Part shown: one piece after another, positions 45,726 to 54,244 of the stretch
How positions within the stretch are numbered: position 1 is the stretch's first letter
Layout of the letters: the number at the start of each line of letters is the position of its first letter
NCBI RefSeq assembly: GCF_000375585.1
Contig: NZ_AQWP01000005.1
Location: 310,001-374,000, forward strand
Direction: 5' to 3'
Length of the DNA stretch: 64,000 nucleotides
Source: Sinorhizobium meliloti 4H41
GTDB taxonomy: Bacteria > Pseudomonadota > Alphaproteobacteria > Rhizobiales > Rhizobiaceae
Made by a program: the position numbers and the translations under genes
Notes under the pieces: model-generated
The model's database searches: none
What the model was told of the DNA's origin: nothing
Seen by the model: only the letters and a program-made list of their open reading frames with translations

Positions 45726-46529
45726 TCACAGAACGTGATGCTGGGCGACCGGCACGTCCCGGCGTACGGTGCCGATGCGGTCGAGATCGATGCGGGCCGA
45801 GGCGGCGCCGACGCCATCGGAGCATTGGGCGACCATGTGGCCCCAGGGGTCGATGACCATGGAATGGCCCCAGCACCACTTCTTGCCGTCCGCATGAGCG
45901 CCCGTCTGGCCGACGGCGACGAAATAGGTCTGGGTCTCGATGGCGCGGGCCCGGGCGAGCACTTCCCAATGGTCCTTACCGGTCATCAGCGTGAAGGCGG
46001 CGGGAAGCACGATGACGTCGGCGCCTTTGTCGCGCAGTGCCCGGAAGAGTTCCGGGAAGCGGATGTCGTAGCAGATGGCGCAGCCGACCGTGGTGTCGCC
46101 GACCTTGTAGGTCACCACGTCCTCGCCGCGGCCGATCGTGTCGGATTCGCGGTAGGAGACGCCGCCGGGCGTATCGACGTCGAACAGGTGGATCTTGCGG
46201 TACTTTGCGATTTCCTTGCCCTCGGGGCCGAAGACCACGGTGGCGTTGTAGTGGCTGTTGCCGGCCTTCTCGACCATCGAGCCGCAATGCAGCGTCACGC
46301 CAAGCTCCTTGGCGAGCGCGCTGAAGCGCTGGTAGCTCGGGCCGTCCGGAAAGCTTTCGCCGCTGCCGTGGACCGCATCGCGACCCTCGCCGAGAAAGGC
46401 GAAATATTCCGGCAGCACCACGAGGTCCGGCGCCTCGCCGGCCACCACGTCACGCACCAGACGCTCGGCGTCGTCGAGGTTTTTCGCTTTGTCGGAACCG
46501 GAATTCATCTGCACAACACTGATCTTCAT
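45726..46529 (-). CDS. Carbon-nitrogen hydrolase (nitrilase superfamily, Nit2-like)
   Basis: 267 aa. Catalytic triad visible: Glu in VVLPEYFAFLGEGRD, Lys in KYRKIHLFDVDTPG, Cys in GCAICYDIRFPELFRAL. The motif set fits amidases/omega-amidases of the Nit1/Nit2 class. It could hydrolyse an amide delivered by the linked importer. ATG 46529 has GGAGGACTTCG upstream. It lies 10 bp before the RraA-like gene and 104 bp after the regulator gene. Confidence 0.9.
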   Translation of the reverse strand: MKISVVQMNSGSDKAKNLDDAERLVRDVVAGEAPDLVVLPEYFAFLGEGRDAVHGSGESFPDGPSYQRFSALAKELGVTLHCGSMVEKAGNSHYNATVVFGPEGKEIAKYRKIHLFDVDTPGGVSYRESDTIGRGEDVVTYKVGDTTVGCAICYDIRFPELFRALRDKGADVIVLPAAFTLMTGKDHWEVLARARAIETQTYFVAVGQTGAHADGKKWCWGHSMVIDPWGHMVAQCSDGVGAASARIDLDRIGTVRRDVPVAQHHVL

Positions 46530-46633
46530 CGAAGTCCTCCAAGTCTCAGTCCGGGCATCGTCAGGCCTTGAGACTGGAATGACAAACGATAAAGAATTGT
46601 CGCCCCTGATAGAAAAAACTTGTGGGTATCCCC

Positions 46634-47530
46634 TCAAGCCGAGATGCCCGCCGTGTCGAGCGAGGCTTCGCGGGCAATGACCGAAAGTATTGACGGGATT
46701 AAGTTTTCCGGGTCGTCGGCATAGACGGCGTGGAGCTTCAGCGCAGGGAAATGCGGGGTGATCGACAGCCGCTCCACCACGCCTTCCGCGATCATCGGCA
46801 CCACCATGGGCACCGGCAGCAGCGCGACGCCGATGCCGTCGCGAGCAAGCCGCAGCATGGCCGAAAGCGAGTTGGAATTGGAAATGACCGGCGGCTGCAC
46901 GCCGAGCTCCTCGAACTGCCGGAGCAGCCAGATATGCGGCACGCTGTTGCGCGAGAAGGTGAGCACGGGATGGTTGGAGAGGTCCTGCAGCGTGAGCTCC
47001 CGGCCTCCGAGCCCAAAGCACGGGGCGGCCACCCAGGCGCATTCCATCGTGCCGAGGTCGATGTTCTTGAGACCGGGGGTCAGCACCGGGCCCATCAAGA
47101 GCGCCAGGTCGAGCCGGCGCTCGCTGATCTCCTTGCCGATCGCCAGCGACGTGTCGACATTGAGGTCGAGTCCCAGCGCGGGAAAACGTTCCTTCACGCG
47201 CTCGATGAAAGTGGGCAGCCAGGCATGCACGATGGAATCGATGGTGCCGATCGACACGGTGGCGCGCAGGTGCTGCGGACTGCCGATTGCCACCTTGAAG
47301 CTGGCCGCGGCCTTCAGGAGCTCTTCGGCCGGCTGCATGGCGCGCTGGCCGACAGTCGACAGCCGCACGCCGCCGGGCACGCGCTCGAAGAGTTCGCAGC
47401 CCATCTCCGCTTCGAGGCTCGCGATGCGGTTGGAAACGGCGGCCTGGGTGGCATTCAGCCGCTCTGCCGCGGCGCGAAAGCTTCCGAGCCGCGCGACCCA
47501 TACGAATGTTTCGACGAAGCGCAGGTTCAT
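46634..47530 (-). CDS. LysR family transcriptional regulator
   Basis: 298 aa. N-terminal winged HTH with LGSFRAAAERLNATQAAVSN and RIASLEAEMGCELFERVPGG; then a LysR substrate-binding domain. Unusually it is co-oriented with and upstream of the genes it likely controls rather than divergent. Its own HTH resembles the frameshifted LysR fragment 200 bp further upstream (47716-47832), so a duplication or serial insertion is possible. Confidence 0.93.
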   Translation of the reverse strand: MNLRFVETFVWVARLGSFRAAAERLNATQAAVSNRIASLEAEMGCELFERVPGGVRLSTVGQRAMQPAEELLKAAASFKVAIGSPQHLRATVSIGTIDSIVHAWLPTFIERVKERFPALGLDLNVDTSLAIGKEISERRLDLALLMGPVLTPGLKNIDLGTMECAWVAAPCFGLGGRELTLQDLSNHPVLTFSRNSVPHIWLLRQFEELGVQPPVISNSNSLSAMLRLARDGIGVALLPVPMVVPMIAEGVVERLSITPHFPALKLHAVYADDPENLIPSILSVIAREASLDTAGISA

Positions 47531-47602
47531 GCCGTGTCCCCCCGTCCCGTCGATACAGTCACTGCCGCGTCGATTCCACGCGTTTTTTCGCCGGCGGGGG
47601 CC

Positions 47603-47704
47603 TTACTCCGTGGGTGTGGCGTTGAAATCGGCGCCGCGGTCGGCGTCGAGCATCGCGTCGATCGCGATGAGTTCCGGCATCTTCAACCCGCTGGCGCCAC
47701 CACG
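47603..47704 (-). pseudogene. Unidentified C-terminal coding fragment
   Basis: The minus-strand frame reads RGGASGLKMPELIAIDAMLD and then ADRGADFNATPTE before TAA (47603-47605). It joins the LysR remnant out of frame and looks like the tail of an unrelated gene. Too short to identify. Confidence 0.3.
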
Positions 47705-47715
47705 CTGAGTAACGG

Positions 47716-47832
47716 CCGGAGATGCGCTGCGACACTATCGGCTGGATCACGTTGAGCTTTTTCGGCCGCAACGGAGAAGCTGCGCAGCTTGGCCACCCAG
47801 AAAAACACTTCCAAGGATTTGAGATTGATCAT
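47716..47832 (-). pseudogene. Frameshifted N-terminal LysR fragment
   Basis: From ATG 47832 the frame gives MINLKSLEVFFWVAKLRSFS then VAAEK, and in the next frame KLNVIQPIVSQRIS. Both are consecutive pieces of a LysR HTH; an extra A in the GAAAAAG run explains the shift. The frame then joins unrelated sequence. A dead regulator relic at the island edge. The stretch 47840-48050 that follows shows no recognisable gene. Confidence 0.7.
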
Positions 47833-48059
47833 GATACCGTACTCCCGTGGTACCGACTGTGCGTGACCAAACGAAAGGCCGCAATGGGCTCATACTGTTC
47901 TCTAATGAATCAAGGGCGGCAGCTCGGTTTGAGCGATATCGACGCTTTTGGGTGCCTGCGTTCTCTACGTGCTCAGGTGGCAGTTGATGGGGTAAGCTGG
48001 GCATGGAGCGGCTTGGTTGAAAGCGCAGTCGGCCGATCTGGTTGACCACATGCTGGCGC

Positions 48060-48311
48060 GTGCCCAAGCTGTTCAACCTGCGAATGGACCCCTATGAGCG
48101 TGCGGACCTGGTGTCCGATCAGTACAACGACTGGCTTGTAAGAAACGATTTCCTGCTGGTGAAGGGTCAATTGAAGGCTGCAGCGTTCCTGGAGAGCTTC
48201 ATCAAATATCCGCCTAGCCAGCGCGGAGCCAGCTTCAACCTCGAAGGTGTGCGGGCCAAAGTGGATAAGGCGATCGATCAATCGTTCAAAGACCGCGGCA
48301 TCGAGCAATAA
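48060..48311 (+). pseudogene. Arylsulfatase C-terminal fragment
   Basis: 84 codons reading VPKLFNLRMDPYERADLVSD, LVRNDFLLVKGQLKAAAFLE and YPPSQRGASFNLEGV, which matches the end of type I arylsulfatases (the PKLFNLR-DPYERAD signature). The catalytic N-terminal three quarters, including the Cys-X-Pro-X-Arg site, are missing. A start-like ATG at 48042 is probably fortuitous. A perfect terminator follows, apparently the gene's original one. Confidence 0.7.
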
Positions 48312-48336
48312 CGTTGATGGCCGGTCGAACCGGAAA

Positions 48337-48360
48337 GAACGCACCGAACCCGGTGCGTTC
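48337..48360 (+). terminator. Hairpin terminator after the arylsulfatase remnant
   Basis: GAACGCACCG and CGGTGCGTTC are perfect 10-bp arms with an AACC loop, 25 bp after the TAA. The following bases are ACCTCTCCCC, so U-poor. Confidence 0.6.
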
Positions 48361-48460
48361 ACCTCTCCCCAAAATCCGCGCCCACGGTGGGCACCGCCAT
48401 TGAATTCCCCCGCGCTCAAATGCTAGCTGCATTGCAGCAAAACCCAGCTGCAGCAAGCTC

Positions 48461-50107
48461 ATGCTACCGAAGATCGAAGACTATGACGAACTCTACGGCG
48501 AATTCCGCTGGCGGATACCCGATACCTTCAACATCGGCGTAGCCGTCAGCGACGGCTGGGGCGCGCGGGAGCCGGAGCGCGTCTGTCTCCAGCATTTCAG
48601 CTCGGACGGGGCGCATCTTGCGTTGACCTATGGCGCCTTTGCCGCCCGTTCGTCCGCTTTTGCCGGCGGACTTGCCGCACATGGGGTGAATCCCGGCGAT
48701 CGCGTTGCCATCCTGCTGCCGCAGGGGTTCGAGGCGGCGATAGCCCATGCGGCAATCTACAAGCTGGGCTGCATCGCGCTGCCGCTTGCTCTGCTTTTCG
48801 GCGCCGAGGCGCTTGCCTACCGGCTGAAGGATGCGGGTGCGGCAGCGATCGTCACCAATCGCTTCGGCCATGAGCGGCTAACGTCGATCCGGGAAGAGCT
48901 GCCGGATTTGCGCCTGGTGGTGCTTGCCGAAGAACAGCACGAATCAGGCACCGTGCGGTTCGGTGAACTCGTGGCCCGGGAGGGCCGATTCGATCCCGCG
49001 GAAACGAAGCCGGACGATCCCGCTCTGATGATCTACACTTCGGGGACCACCGGGCCGCCGAAGGGAGCCCTGCATGGCCATCGCGTGCTGCTCGGCCATT
49101 TGCCGGGGTTCCAGTTCCATCACCACTTCCTGCCGCAGCCTGGCGACCGGATGTGGACGCCTGCCGACTGGGCCTGGGCGGGCGGTCTCCTGAACGCTCT
49201 GCTGCCGTCGCTTTTCTTCGGCGTGCCCGTGGTGTCCTCGCCGGCGCAGAAATTCGATGCGCATACCGCGTTCCGGATCATGGAGGAAATGGAGGTGCGC
49301 AACGCCTTCATCCCGCCGACGGCGCTCAGGCTCCTCAAATCCGTCGAGCGGCCGCGCGATCGCTACGCGCTCAAGCTGCGCACCGTCGGTTCGGCCGGCG
49401 AGGCGCTCGGGCGGGAGACCTTCGAATGGGCAAGGGCGGCGCTCGGCGTCGAGGTGAGCGAATTCTACGGCCAGACGGAATGCAATATCGTCATCTCCTC
49501 TGCGACCGATCTCGGCGTGGCGAAGCCCGGCTCCATGGGCAAGGCGGCACCGGGTCATCAGGTCGCGATCATCGACGGCGAGGGGCGGGTTCTGCCGCCC
49601 GGCGCGGTCGGGCAGGTGGCGATCAGGCGTCCCGATCCGGTGATGTTCCTCGGCTACTGGCGCAACGAAGAGGCGACCGAGTCCAAGTTCATCGGCGACT
49701 GGATGACAACCGGGGACCAGGGCGCCATGGACGAAGAGGGCTATTTCACCTTTTTCGGACGTGACGACGACGTCATCACGTCGTCAGGCTATCGCATCGG
49801 CCCGGGCGAGATCGAGGATTGTCTCGCCGGGCATCCGGACGTGCAGCTCGCCGCGGCCGTCGGCAAACCGGACCCGCTCCGGACCGAGATCGTCAAGGCC
49901 TATGTCGTGCTGAAACCCGGCGTCTCTGCCGGCGACGAGACCGCGGCAGGGATCCGCGACTGGGTGAAGAACAGGCTGTCGATGCATGAATATCCGCGCG
50001 AGATCGCTTTCGTCGACAGCCTGCCTTTGACCACCTCGGGCAAGGTGATCCGCCGGCTTCTGCGGGAGAAGGCGGCGGCAGAGGCGCGCGCCGTGTCCGG
50101 CGGCTGA
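48461..50107 (+). CDS. Acyl-CoA synthetase (AMP-forming)
   Basis: 548 aa of the ANL superfamily. Motifs: P-loop YTSGTTGPPKGALHGH, SEFYGQTECNIVISS, the hinge-side GDQGAMDEEGYFTFFGRDDD, YRIGPGEIED, and the C-terminal catalytic Lys in LTTSGKVIRRLLR. It resembles medium-chain/acetoacetyl-type acyl-CoA synthetases (MACS-like). Substrate is not certain. It stands alone between the accessory segment and the FemAB-like gene. Confidence 0.92.
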   Translation: MLPKIEDYDELYGEFRWRIPDTFNIGVAVSDGWGAREPERVCLQHFSSDGAHLALTYGAFAARSSAFAGGLAAHGVNPGDRVAILLPQGFEAAIAHAAIYKLGCIALPLALLFGAEALAYRLKDAGAAAIVTNRFGHERLTSIREELPDLRLVVLAEEQHESGTVRFGELVAREGRFDPAETKPDDPALMIYTSGTTGPPKGALHGHRVLLGHLPGFQFHHHFLPQPGDRMWTPADWAWAGGLLNALLPSLFFGVPVVSSPAQKFDAHTAFRIMEEMEVRNAFIPPTALRLLKSVERPRDRYALKLRTVGSAGEALGRETFEWARAALGVEVSEFYGQTECNIVISSATDLGVAKPGSMGKAAPGHQVAIIDGEGRVLPPGAVGQVAIRRPDPVMFLGYWRNEEATESKFIGDWMTTGDQGAMDEEGYFTFFGRDDDVITSSGYRIGPGEIEDCLAGHPDVQLAAAVGKPDPLRTEIVKAYVVLKPGVSAGDETAAGIRDWVKNRLSMHEYPREIAFVDSLPLTTSGKVIRRLLREKAAAEARAVSGG

Positions 50108-50122
50108 TGTTCGGCTGAAAGA

Positions 50123-51394
50123 TCAGCGGCCTGCCAGCGCCCGGATCTTTTCACGCAGCAGCCGGGCCATGTTTCGGGTATTGCGATAAAGGTGGAGCTG
50201 CGCGGCGACCTGACGCACGTCGCGGTCGCGGTTCTGTGCCAGCCCGATCACGAGCGTGCCCATTTCCTCTCGCTCCTGCCACAGGCGGCTCATCACCGGA
50301 TGATCGGGCACGGCGCAGGAGTCGGAGCGGATGATATTGGCATCGTCGAGATGCCACTCCGTGAGCTCCGCGACAAGCAGCTTGCCCGGAGAGTATTTCG
50401 CATAGCGCTCGTCATAGGCGGTCTTCCAGGCATAGGCTTCGCCGGCCATCAGCAGAACGACGATGGTCGCGATCGCCTTGCCGTCAAGATCGAGCGTGTG
50501 AATGCGGACGCTGTCGGCCTCGGCCAGATTGTTTACCGCTTCCCTCGCGAAAGCGGCGCGGAACCGGTCCATGATCATGGCGCTGCGTTCGCGGCCTTTC
50601 CAGCCGGACGCTTCGAGGACCAGGAACTCCTCCATGCGCAGGCGGATCTCATCGGGTTGGCGCGCGACATTGTAGGCCAGCGATCCCTGCTTCGCGAGAT
50701 TGTTCCACTGCCGCTTCAGCTCCCTCAGGCGCTGGGGGCCCGCGGCCTCGCGCAAATAGGTGGGGCCGTCCAGCAGGCTTTCGAGCATCGGCCGGCTGAA
50801 TGTATCCGTCACCGTCAGCGGCAGGTTTTCGCCGATCGCGACGGCACGGGCAAGCTGCGCAAATTTGCCGTTCAACCTGATGTCCGGAAGCACGAGCACC
50901 GGCGGCAGGCCGGCGGAAGGCGCGGCCAGCGCTTCGTAAAGATTGCTGATCGTCTCGGCCGCGTCTTCGGCATCGAGGAGGGGCGTGCCCAGCGGCCCGA
51001 AAGGATTGGACCAGGCGCGAATAATGGTCGCGCCGATCGAAAAACCCGGCTTCTCTATCGAGAACGGCATGAGAAAGCGGATTCGGCTTCTCTGTTCGTT
51101 TTGGTCGCGGATGACCGCAAGCCGGATTACCCGGTCCTCGAGGCGCGGCATGGCCGGCGCGAGAAAGCGCCCGGTAAAGAAGACGTTCTGCTCGATGGCG
51201 CGATTGGAGAGAAAGTCGAGCTCGCGCTGCAGGTCGTATCCCGCTCTCGCCGGATAGACCGCGAGGTGCCGTCCGGGCCTTCCGACCATCAATGTCCGCT
51301 CGGACTGCAACGTATCGGGACCGGATTGCGCGAGGCTGCCAAGCAGGCGGTTGGCGCTGCCGTTCACGTCTGCGGAAAGGACATTGCCGATCAT
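50123..51394 (-). CDS. FemAB/BioF2-like acetyltransferase
   Basis: 423 aa. GNAT-fold Acetyltransf_6 domain in the second half: YLREAAGPQRLRELKRQWNN, EEFLVLEASGWKGRERSAMI and AWKTAYDERYAKYSPGKLLV. Such proteins often work in exopolysaccharide or cellulose export loci as CelD/EpsR-type acyltransferases. It starts 3 bp after the stop of the flippase gene, so the two are coupled and probably act on one glycan. Confidence 0.85.
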   Translation of the reverse strand: MIGNVLSADVNGSANRLLGSLAQSGPDTLQSERTLMVGRPGRHLAVYPARAGYDLQRELDFLSNRAIEQNVFFTGRFLAPAMPRLEDRVIRLAVIRDQNEQRSRIRFLMPFSIEKPGFSIGATIIRAWSNPFGPLGTPLLDAEDAAETISNLYEALAAPSAGLPPVLVLPDIRLNGKFAQLARAVAIGENLPLTVTDTFSRPMLESLLDGPTYLREAAGPQRLRELKRQWNNLAKQGSLAYNVARQPDEIRLRMEEFLVLEASGWKGRERSAMIMDRFRAAFAREAVNNLAEADSVRIHTLDLDGKAIATIVVLLMAGEAYAWKTAYDERYAKYSPGKLLVAELTEWHLDDANIIRSDSCAVPDHPVMSRLWQEREEMGTLVIGLAQNRDRDVRQVAAQLHLYRNTRNMARLLREKIRALAGR

Positions 51395-51397
51395 GGC

Positions 51398-52813
51398 TCA
51401 AATCGCCTCGTTCTTGTTGTTCACGCTCCCCGCGCCGGCAACGGCCAGCAGGGGAAAGCCGAAAGTGCGCCTTACGGCGAAATGCAGGATGGCTGCCTCC
51501 ACGAACATCGCGCCGGCAGTGGCGGCAGCTGCGCCCGTCAGGCCGAAGACCGGGATGAGTGTCACGTTCAAGGCGATGTTGACTCCGAGCGCGGCCGCAT
51601 AGAGCAGGACGCAGAGCTTTTGCCGCCCCGCCATCGTGAGCAGCGTTTCGGCGGGTCCGACAAAGGCCTTGGCGAGAATTCCCGTCAGCAGGATCGCCAT
51701 CAAGGGGGCGCCCGCCGTGAACGCCGGGCCAAACAGCGAAAGCAGGGTGTTGCCGGCTGCGAGTACGCAGCCGCCGATCGCCAGGGACGGCCAGAAGGAC
51801 CAGCGCGCGCTTTCGACGGCGATTTCAGCCAGCTGCCTGCGATCGCCCGCGGCCATTGCCGCAGAGAAACGCGGACCTGCTGCCGCCTTGACGGCGAACA
51901 TCACGAAATGGACGAGCGCCATGGTCTTGGCCGCCGCAAAATAAACCGCCACATCGTCGGGATTGAGATAGAGGCCCACGATGACGACGTCGGAATTGGT
52001 GAGCAGGAAACCGAAACCGTCGACCAGAAAAATGGGAAGGGAGACGCTGAGCCACCGCCCGAGCTCGATCTTCATCGGCCCGCGCACGTAATGGCGGCGG
52101 AGCCGCCATGCCATCGTCACGAATTGTCCGAGCGTGGTGACATAGGCCGCCCCCAGCGCAGCGCCCATGGCTGTCGTCGCATCGCGCGGAAGCCCGGCGG
52201 CGATCGCGATGACCATGAAACCGAGGATCAGCAGCGGCCGCACGAGATAGGTCGGGCTCATCGCGACGATGGGCCAGCTATGCGCCCGCGCGGTGCCGTC
52301 CAGTACGTCGCCGAGCGCGATCATCGGCAGAGTGAACAGGCCGAGATAGAGGGGAATCACATAGTAACTTTCGATGGCGGAGCCGAAGAGCCAGAGGCCG
52401 GCTCCGCCGACTGCGGCGAGAACGGTCGCGGAAAGCATCGCAAAGACCCGCGCCGTCGTGGTCAGACCGCGGATGTTCGCAAGCGCGGCGGTGGTATGGT
52501 ATTCCGGCAGGAAGCGGATCACGGTCGCATGGAAACCGAGGCAGGACAGGTTTCCGAAGAGGACGACCAGCACCCAGACGAAAATGAAGATGCCGTATTC
52601 GAACTCGCCGACGAGGCGCGCAAGGACGATTTGCGAGACGAAGGCGATGGCTGCGCTGACGATACGGATCAGAAAGGCGATGAGCGCCACGCGCTGTGCA
52701 CGGTTCCTGGGATCGTCCCCCGCAAGAAGCGACGCGAGGCCGTGCAAGAGAAGAGGCAGGCGATATCTCAGCGCCGACGGCAGCATTCGTCCGGCCGATT
52801 GACATACCGCCAT
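51398..52813 (-). CDS. Polysaccharide flippase (Wzx/MATE-like)
   Basis: 471 aa from ATG 52813; GTG 52819 and ATG 52786 are also possible. Twelve to fourteen helices with ISFV-type repeats, e.g. AALGAAYVTTLGQFVTMAWR, DGFGFLLTNSDVVIVGLYLN and AKAFVGPAETLLTMAGRQKL. It matches the Polysacc_synt family, which moves lipid-linked oligosaccharides across the inner membrane. No glycosyltransferase or polymerase gene is adjacent, so the glycan is unknown. Confidence 0.88.
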   Translation of the reverse strand: MAVCQSAGRMLPSALRYRLPLLLHGLASLLAGDDPRNRAQRVALIAFLIRIVSAAIAFVSQIVLARLVGEFEYGIFIFVWVLVVLFGNLSCLGFHATVIRFLPEYHTTAALANIRGLTTTARVFAMLSATVLAAVGGAGLWLFGSAIESYYVIPLYLGLFTLPMIALGDVLDGTARAHSWPIVAMSPTYLVRPLLILGFMVIAIAAGLPRDATTAMGAALGAAYVTTLGQFVTMAWRLRRHYVRGPMKIELGRWLSVSLPIFLVDGFGFLLTNSDVVIVGLYLNPDDVAVYFAAAKTMALVHFVMFAVKAAAGPRFSAAMAAGDRRQLAEIAVESARWSFWPSLAIGGCVLAAGNTLLSLFGPAFTAGAPLMAILLTGILAKAFVGPAETLLTMAGRQKLCVLLYAAALGVNIALNVTLIPVFGLTGAAAATAGAMFVEAAILHFAVRRTFGFPLLAVAGAGSVNNKNEAI

Positions 52814-52904
52814 GAACACGAGGACACCCTGACATTACGCAATACTGGGCTTCACTTCTGTCAGATCAGCGTTAACAAAGGGTTCAGCACCCTCGCTTGA
52901 GGGC

Positions 52905-52934
52905 GAGGAAGCCGGGCTTTTGCCCGACTTCCTC
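52905..52934 (-). terminator. Stem-loop after the CmlA-like gene
   Basis: GAGGAAG/CTTCCTC outer arms and GGGC/GCCC inner arms around TTTT, 5 bp after the efflux-gene stop. No T-run beyond it, so moderate evidence. The nearby TTAACAAAGGGTTCA at 52873-52887 resembles but does not fit a CtrA site. Confidence 0.5.
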
Positions 52935-52939
52935 TTCAA

Positions 52940-54139
52940 TCATGCCTGGGCGTTCCTTCTGGACTGCAACTGCCGGCGCGCGATCAGCACGACACCGGCC
53001 ATTGTCGAGGCATAGACCACGAGCGGCCATGCGCTGTCGCCGGGCAGTCCGATCACGAGCAGTGTCCCCGCCGTCCCGACGATGAGGCTTTGGACGCAGA
53101 AATAGACTGCGACCGCCGAACCCGCCATGTATCCGAACTCTTCGAGCGCGCCGTTTGCAGTCACCGATACGGTGAAGACGATGCCGACCGCCATGACCCA
53201 CATCGACGTGACGAACGTCCAGGGCGAAGGGGTGCCGAAGCTTTGCCCGGCGGCCAGGAGCGCCGCCCCGAGAAGCAACATGCACATGCCCCGCAGGAGG
53301 CTGCCCGAAGTTCCCCATCGGGAGACGAACCGCCTGGCAAAGCGCGCCGTGATGATCATCACGATTGCTACAGTTGCAAAGGCGAGGCTGAACTGCAGCT
53401 CCGAATATCCTGCCCTGTCGATCAGAACGCGCGGAGAGGTGGAAAAGAACACGAAAAACGTGCCCATGGCGGCGCTGAAGCCGAGGGTATAGGTCCAGAA
53501 GGCGAGGCTGCGGAAAAGGGGCCCGAATGCGCGCCGCGGCAGCGCTGCCGCCGAAGGGCGGGTTTCATGCCAGCGAGGCAGTGCCTGCACCAGCGCGATT
53601 GCGGCAAATGCACCGAGCGTAACGAAGATCGAGCGCCATCCGAACCTCTCCGCCAGCATGGCGCCGGCTATCGGTCCCAGAGCGGGAACGAATGCCAGAA
53701 TGGAACTGAACAGGCTGTAGATAACCGTGCTTTCCGGGCGGTCGGCATAGACGTCCCGGATCGTCGCAAAGGTGGCCACCAGGGCCGCAGATGCGCCAAC
53801 CGCCTGCAGGAAGCGGAAAGCGACGAATGGTATGGTGCTGGAGGATGCCGCAAGGCAGAACGACGCCGCGGCGAACAGCATCGCTCCGCCGATCAGCACA
53901 GGTCGTCGTCCGATGCGATCGGAGACGGGCCCGAAGACGATCTGGCCGAGGCCGAGCAACACCATATAGAGGCTCAGCGTGAGCTGGACCACGGCAGGAC
54001 TGGTCCCGAGAATACCCGGCATCGCCGGAACGATCGGGAGATAGATATCCATGGCCAGGGAGGCGAGGATATCGAAGGGCGCCATCAGCAGCAGCGCTGC
54101 CGGCAGCGAATAGCGCCAGACATGAGGTTTTTTAGGCAT
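52940..54139 (-). CDS. CmlA/FloR-type chloramphenicol efflux transporter (MFS)
   Basis: 399 aa, twelve helices. The N-terminal half parallels CmlA closely: WRYSLPAALLLMAPFDILAS, MDIYLPIVPAMPGILGTS, FGPVSDRIGRRPVLIGGAML and VATFATIRDVYADRPES. The DRIGRRP loop is the MFS motif A of drug:H+ antiporters of the Bcr/CflA-CmlA branch. ATG 54139 has GAGCGGA at 54149-54155. The upstream leader peptide and hairpin (54212-54274) also match the inducible cmlA arrangement. Substrate range beyond phenicols is unknown. Confidence 0.85.
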   Translation of the reverse strand: MPKKPHVWRYSLPAALLLMAPFDILASLAMDIYLPIVPAMPGILGTSPAVVQLTLSLYMVLLGLGQIVFGPVSDRIGRRPVLIGGAMLFAAASFCLAASSSTIPFVAFRFLQAVGASAALVATFATIRDVYADRPESTVIYSLFSSILAFVPALGPIAGAMLAERFGWRSIFVTLGAFAAIALVQALPRWHETRPSAAALPRRAFGPLFRSLAFWTYTLGFSAAMGTFFVFFSTSPRVLIDRAGYSELQFSLAFATVAIVMIITARFARRFVSRWGTSGSLLRGMCMLLLGAALLAAGQSFGTPSPWTFVTSMWVMAVGIVFTVSVTANGALEEFGYMAGSAVAVYFCVQSLIVGTAGTLLVIGLPGDSAWPLVVYASTMAGVVLIARRQLQSRRNAQA

Positions 54140-54211
54140 GGAAAGACATCCGCTCAAATGAGGAACATTCGGCGGCGGCCTGCCTTCGGCACGGGGGTCG
54201 GCTCGACAGAC

Positions 54212-54244
54212 GCCGCAACAACAAGGAAAAAGCGTTGTTGCGGC
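54212..54244 (-). promoter_or_regulatory. Attenuator hairpin upstream of the CmlA-like gene
   Basis: GCCGCAACAAC/GTTGTTGCGGC, 11-bp perfect arms with an 11-nt loop. On the minus strand its 5' arm begins at the base after the leader stop codon, so a ribosome paused at the leader end would block the arm. The freed 3' arm (GCGGC) could pair with GGCCGCCGCC at 54171-54180, which otherwise could cover the GAGCGGA ribosome site. The alternative pairing is inference. Confidence 0.7.

Noticed and set aside
45726..47501. Long upstream extension of the nitrilase frame through the LysR gene
   Set aside because: The N-terminal 320 codons are Arg/Ala-rich and antisense-like in character; the family start MKISVVQMNS at 46529 has a strong GGAGG site.
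40520..48400. Attachment-site direct repeat of the tRNA-Leu 3' end
   Set aside because: I looked for GACTCCGGCATGGGGCACCA across the accessory segment and its right flank and found no second copy, so integrase-mediated insertion is not shown.
52873..52887. CtrA-like box TTAACAAAGGGTTCA upstream of the flippase gene
   Set aside because: The second half is TTCA instead of TTAA, and GTTAAC alone is common; not enough for a site.
50192..52900. About 900-codon open frame antisense to the flippase and FemAB-like genes
   Set aside because: It spans two real genes and their junction, is Arg/Glu/His-rich without helices or motifs, and is a GC-driven shadow.
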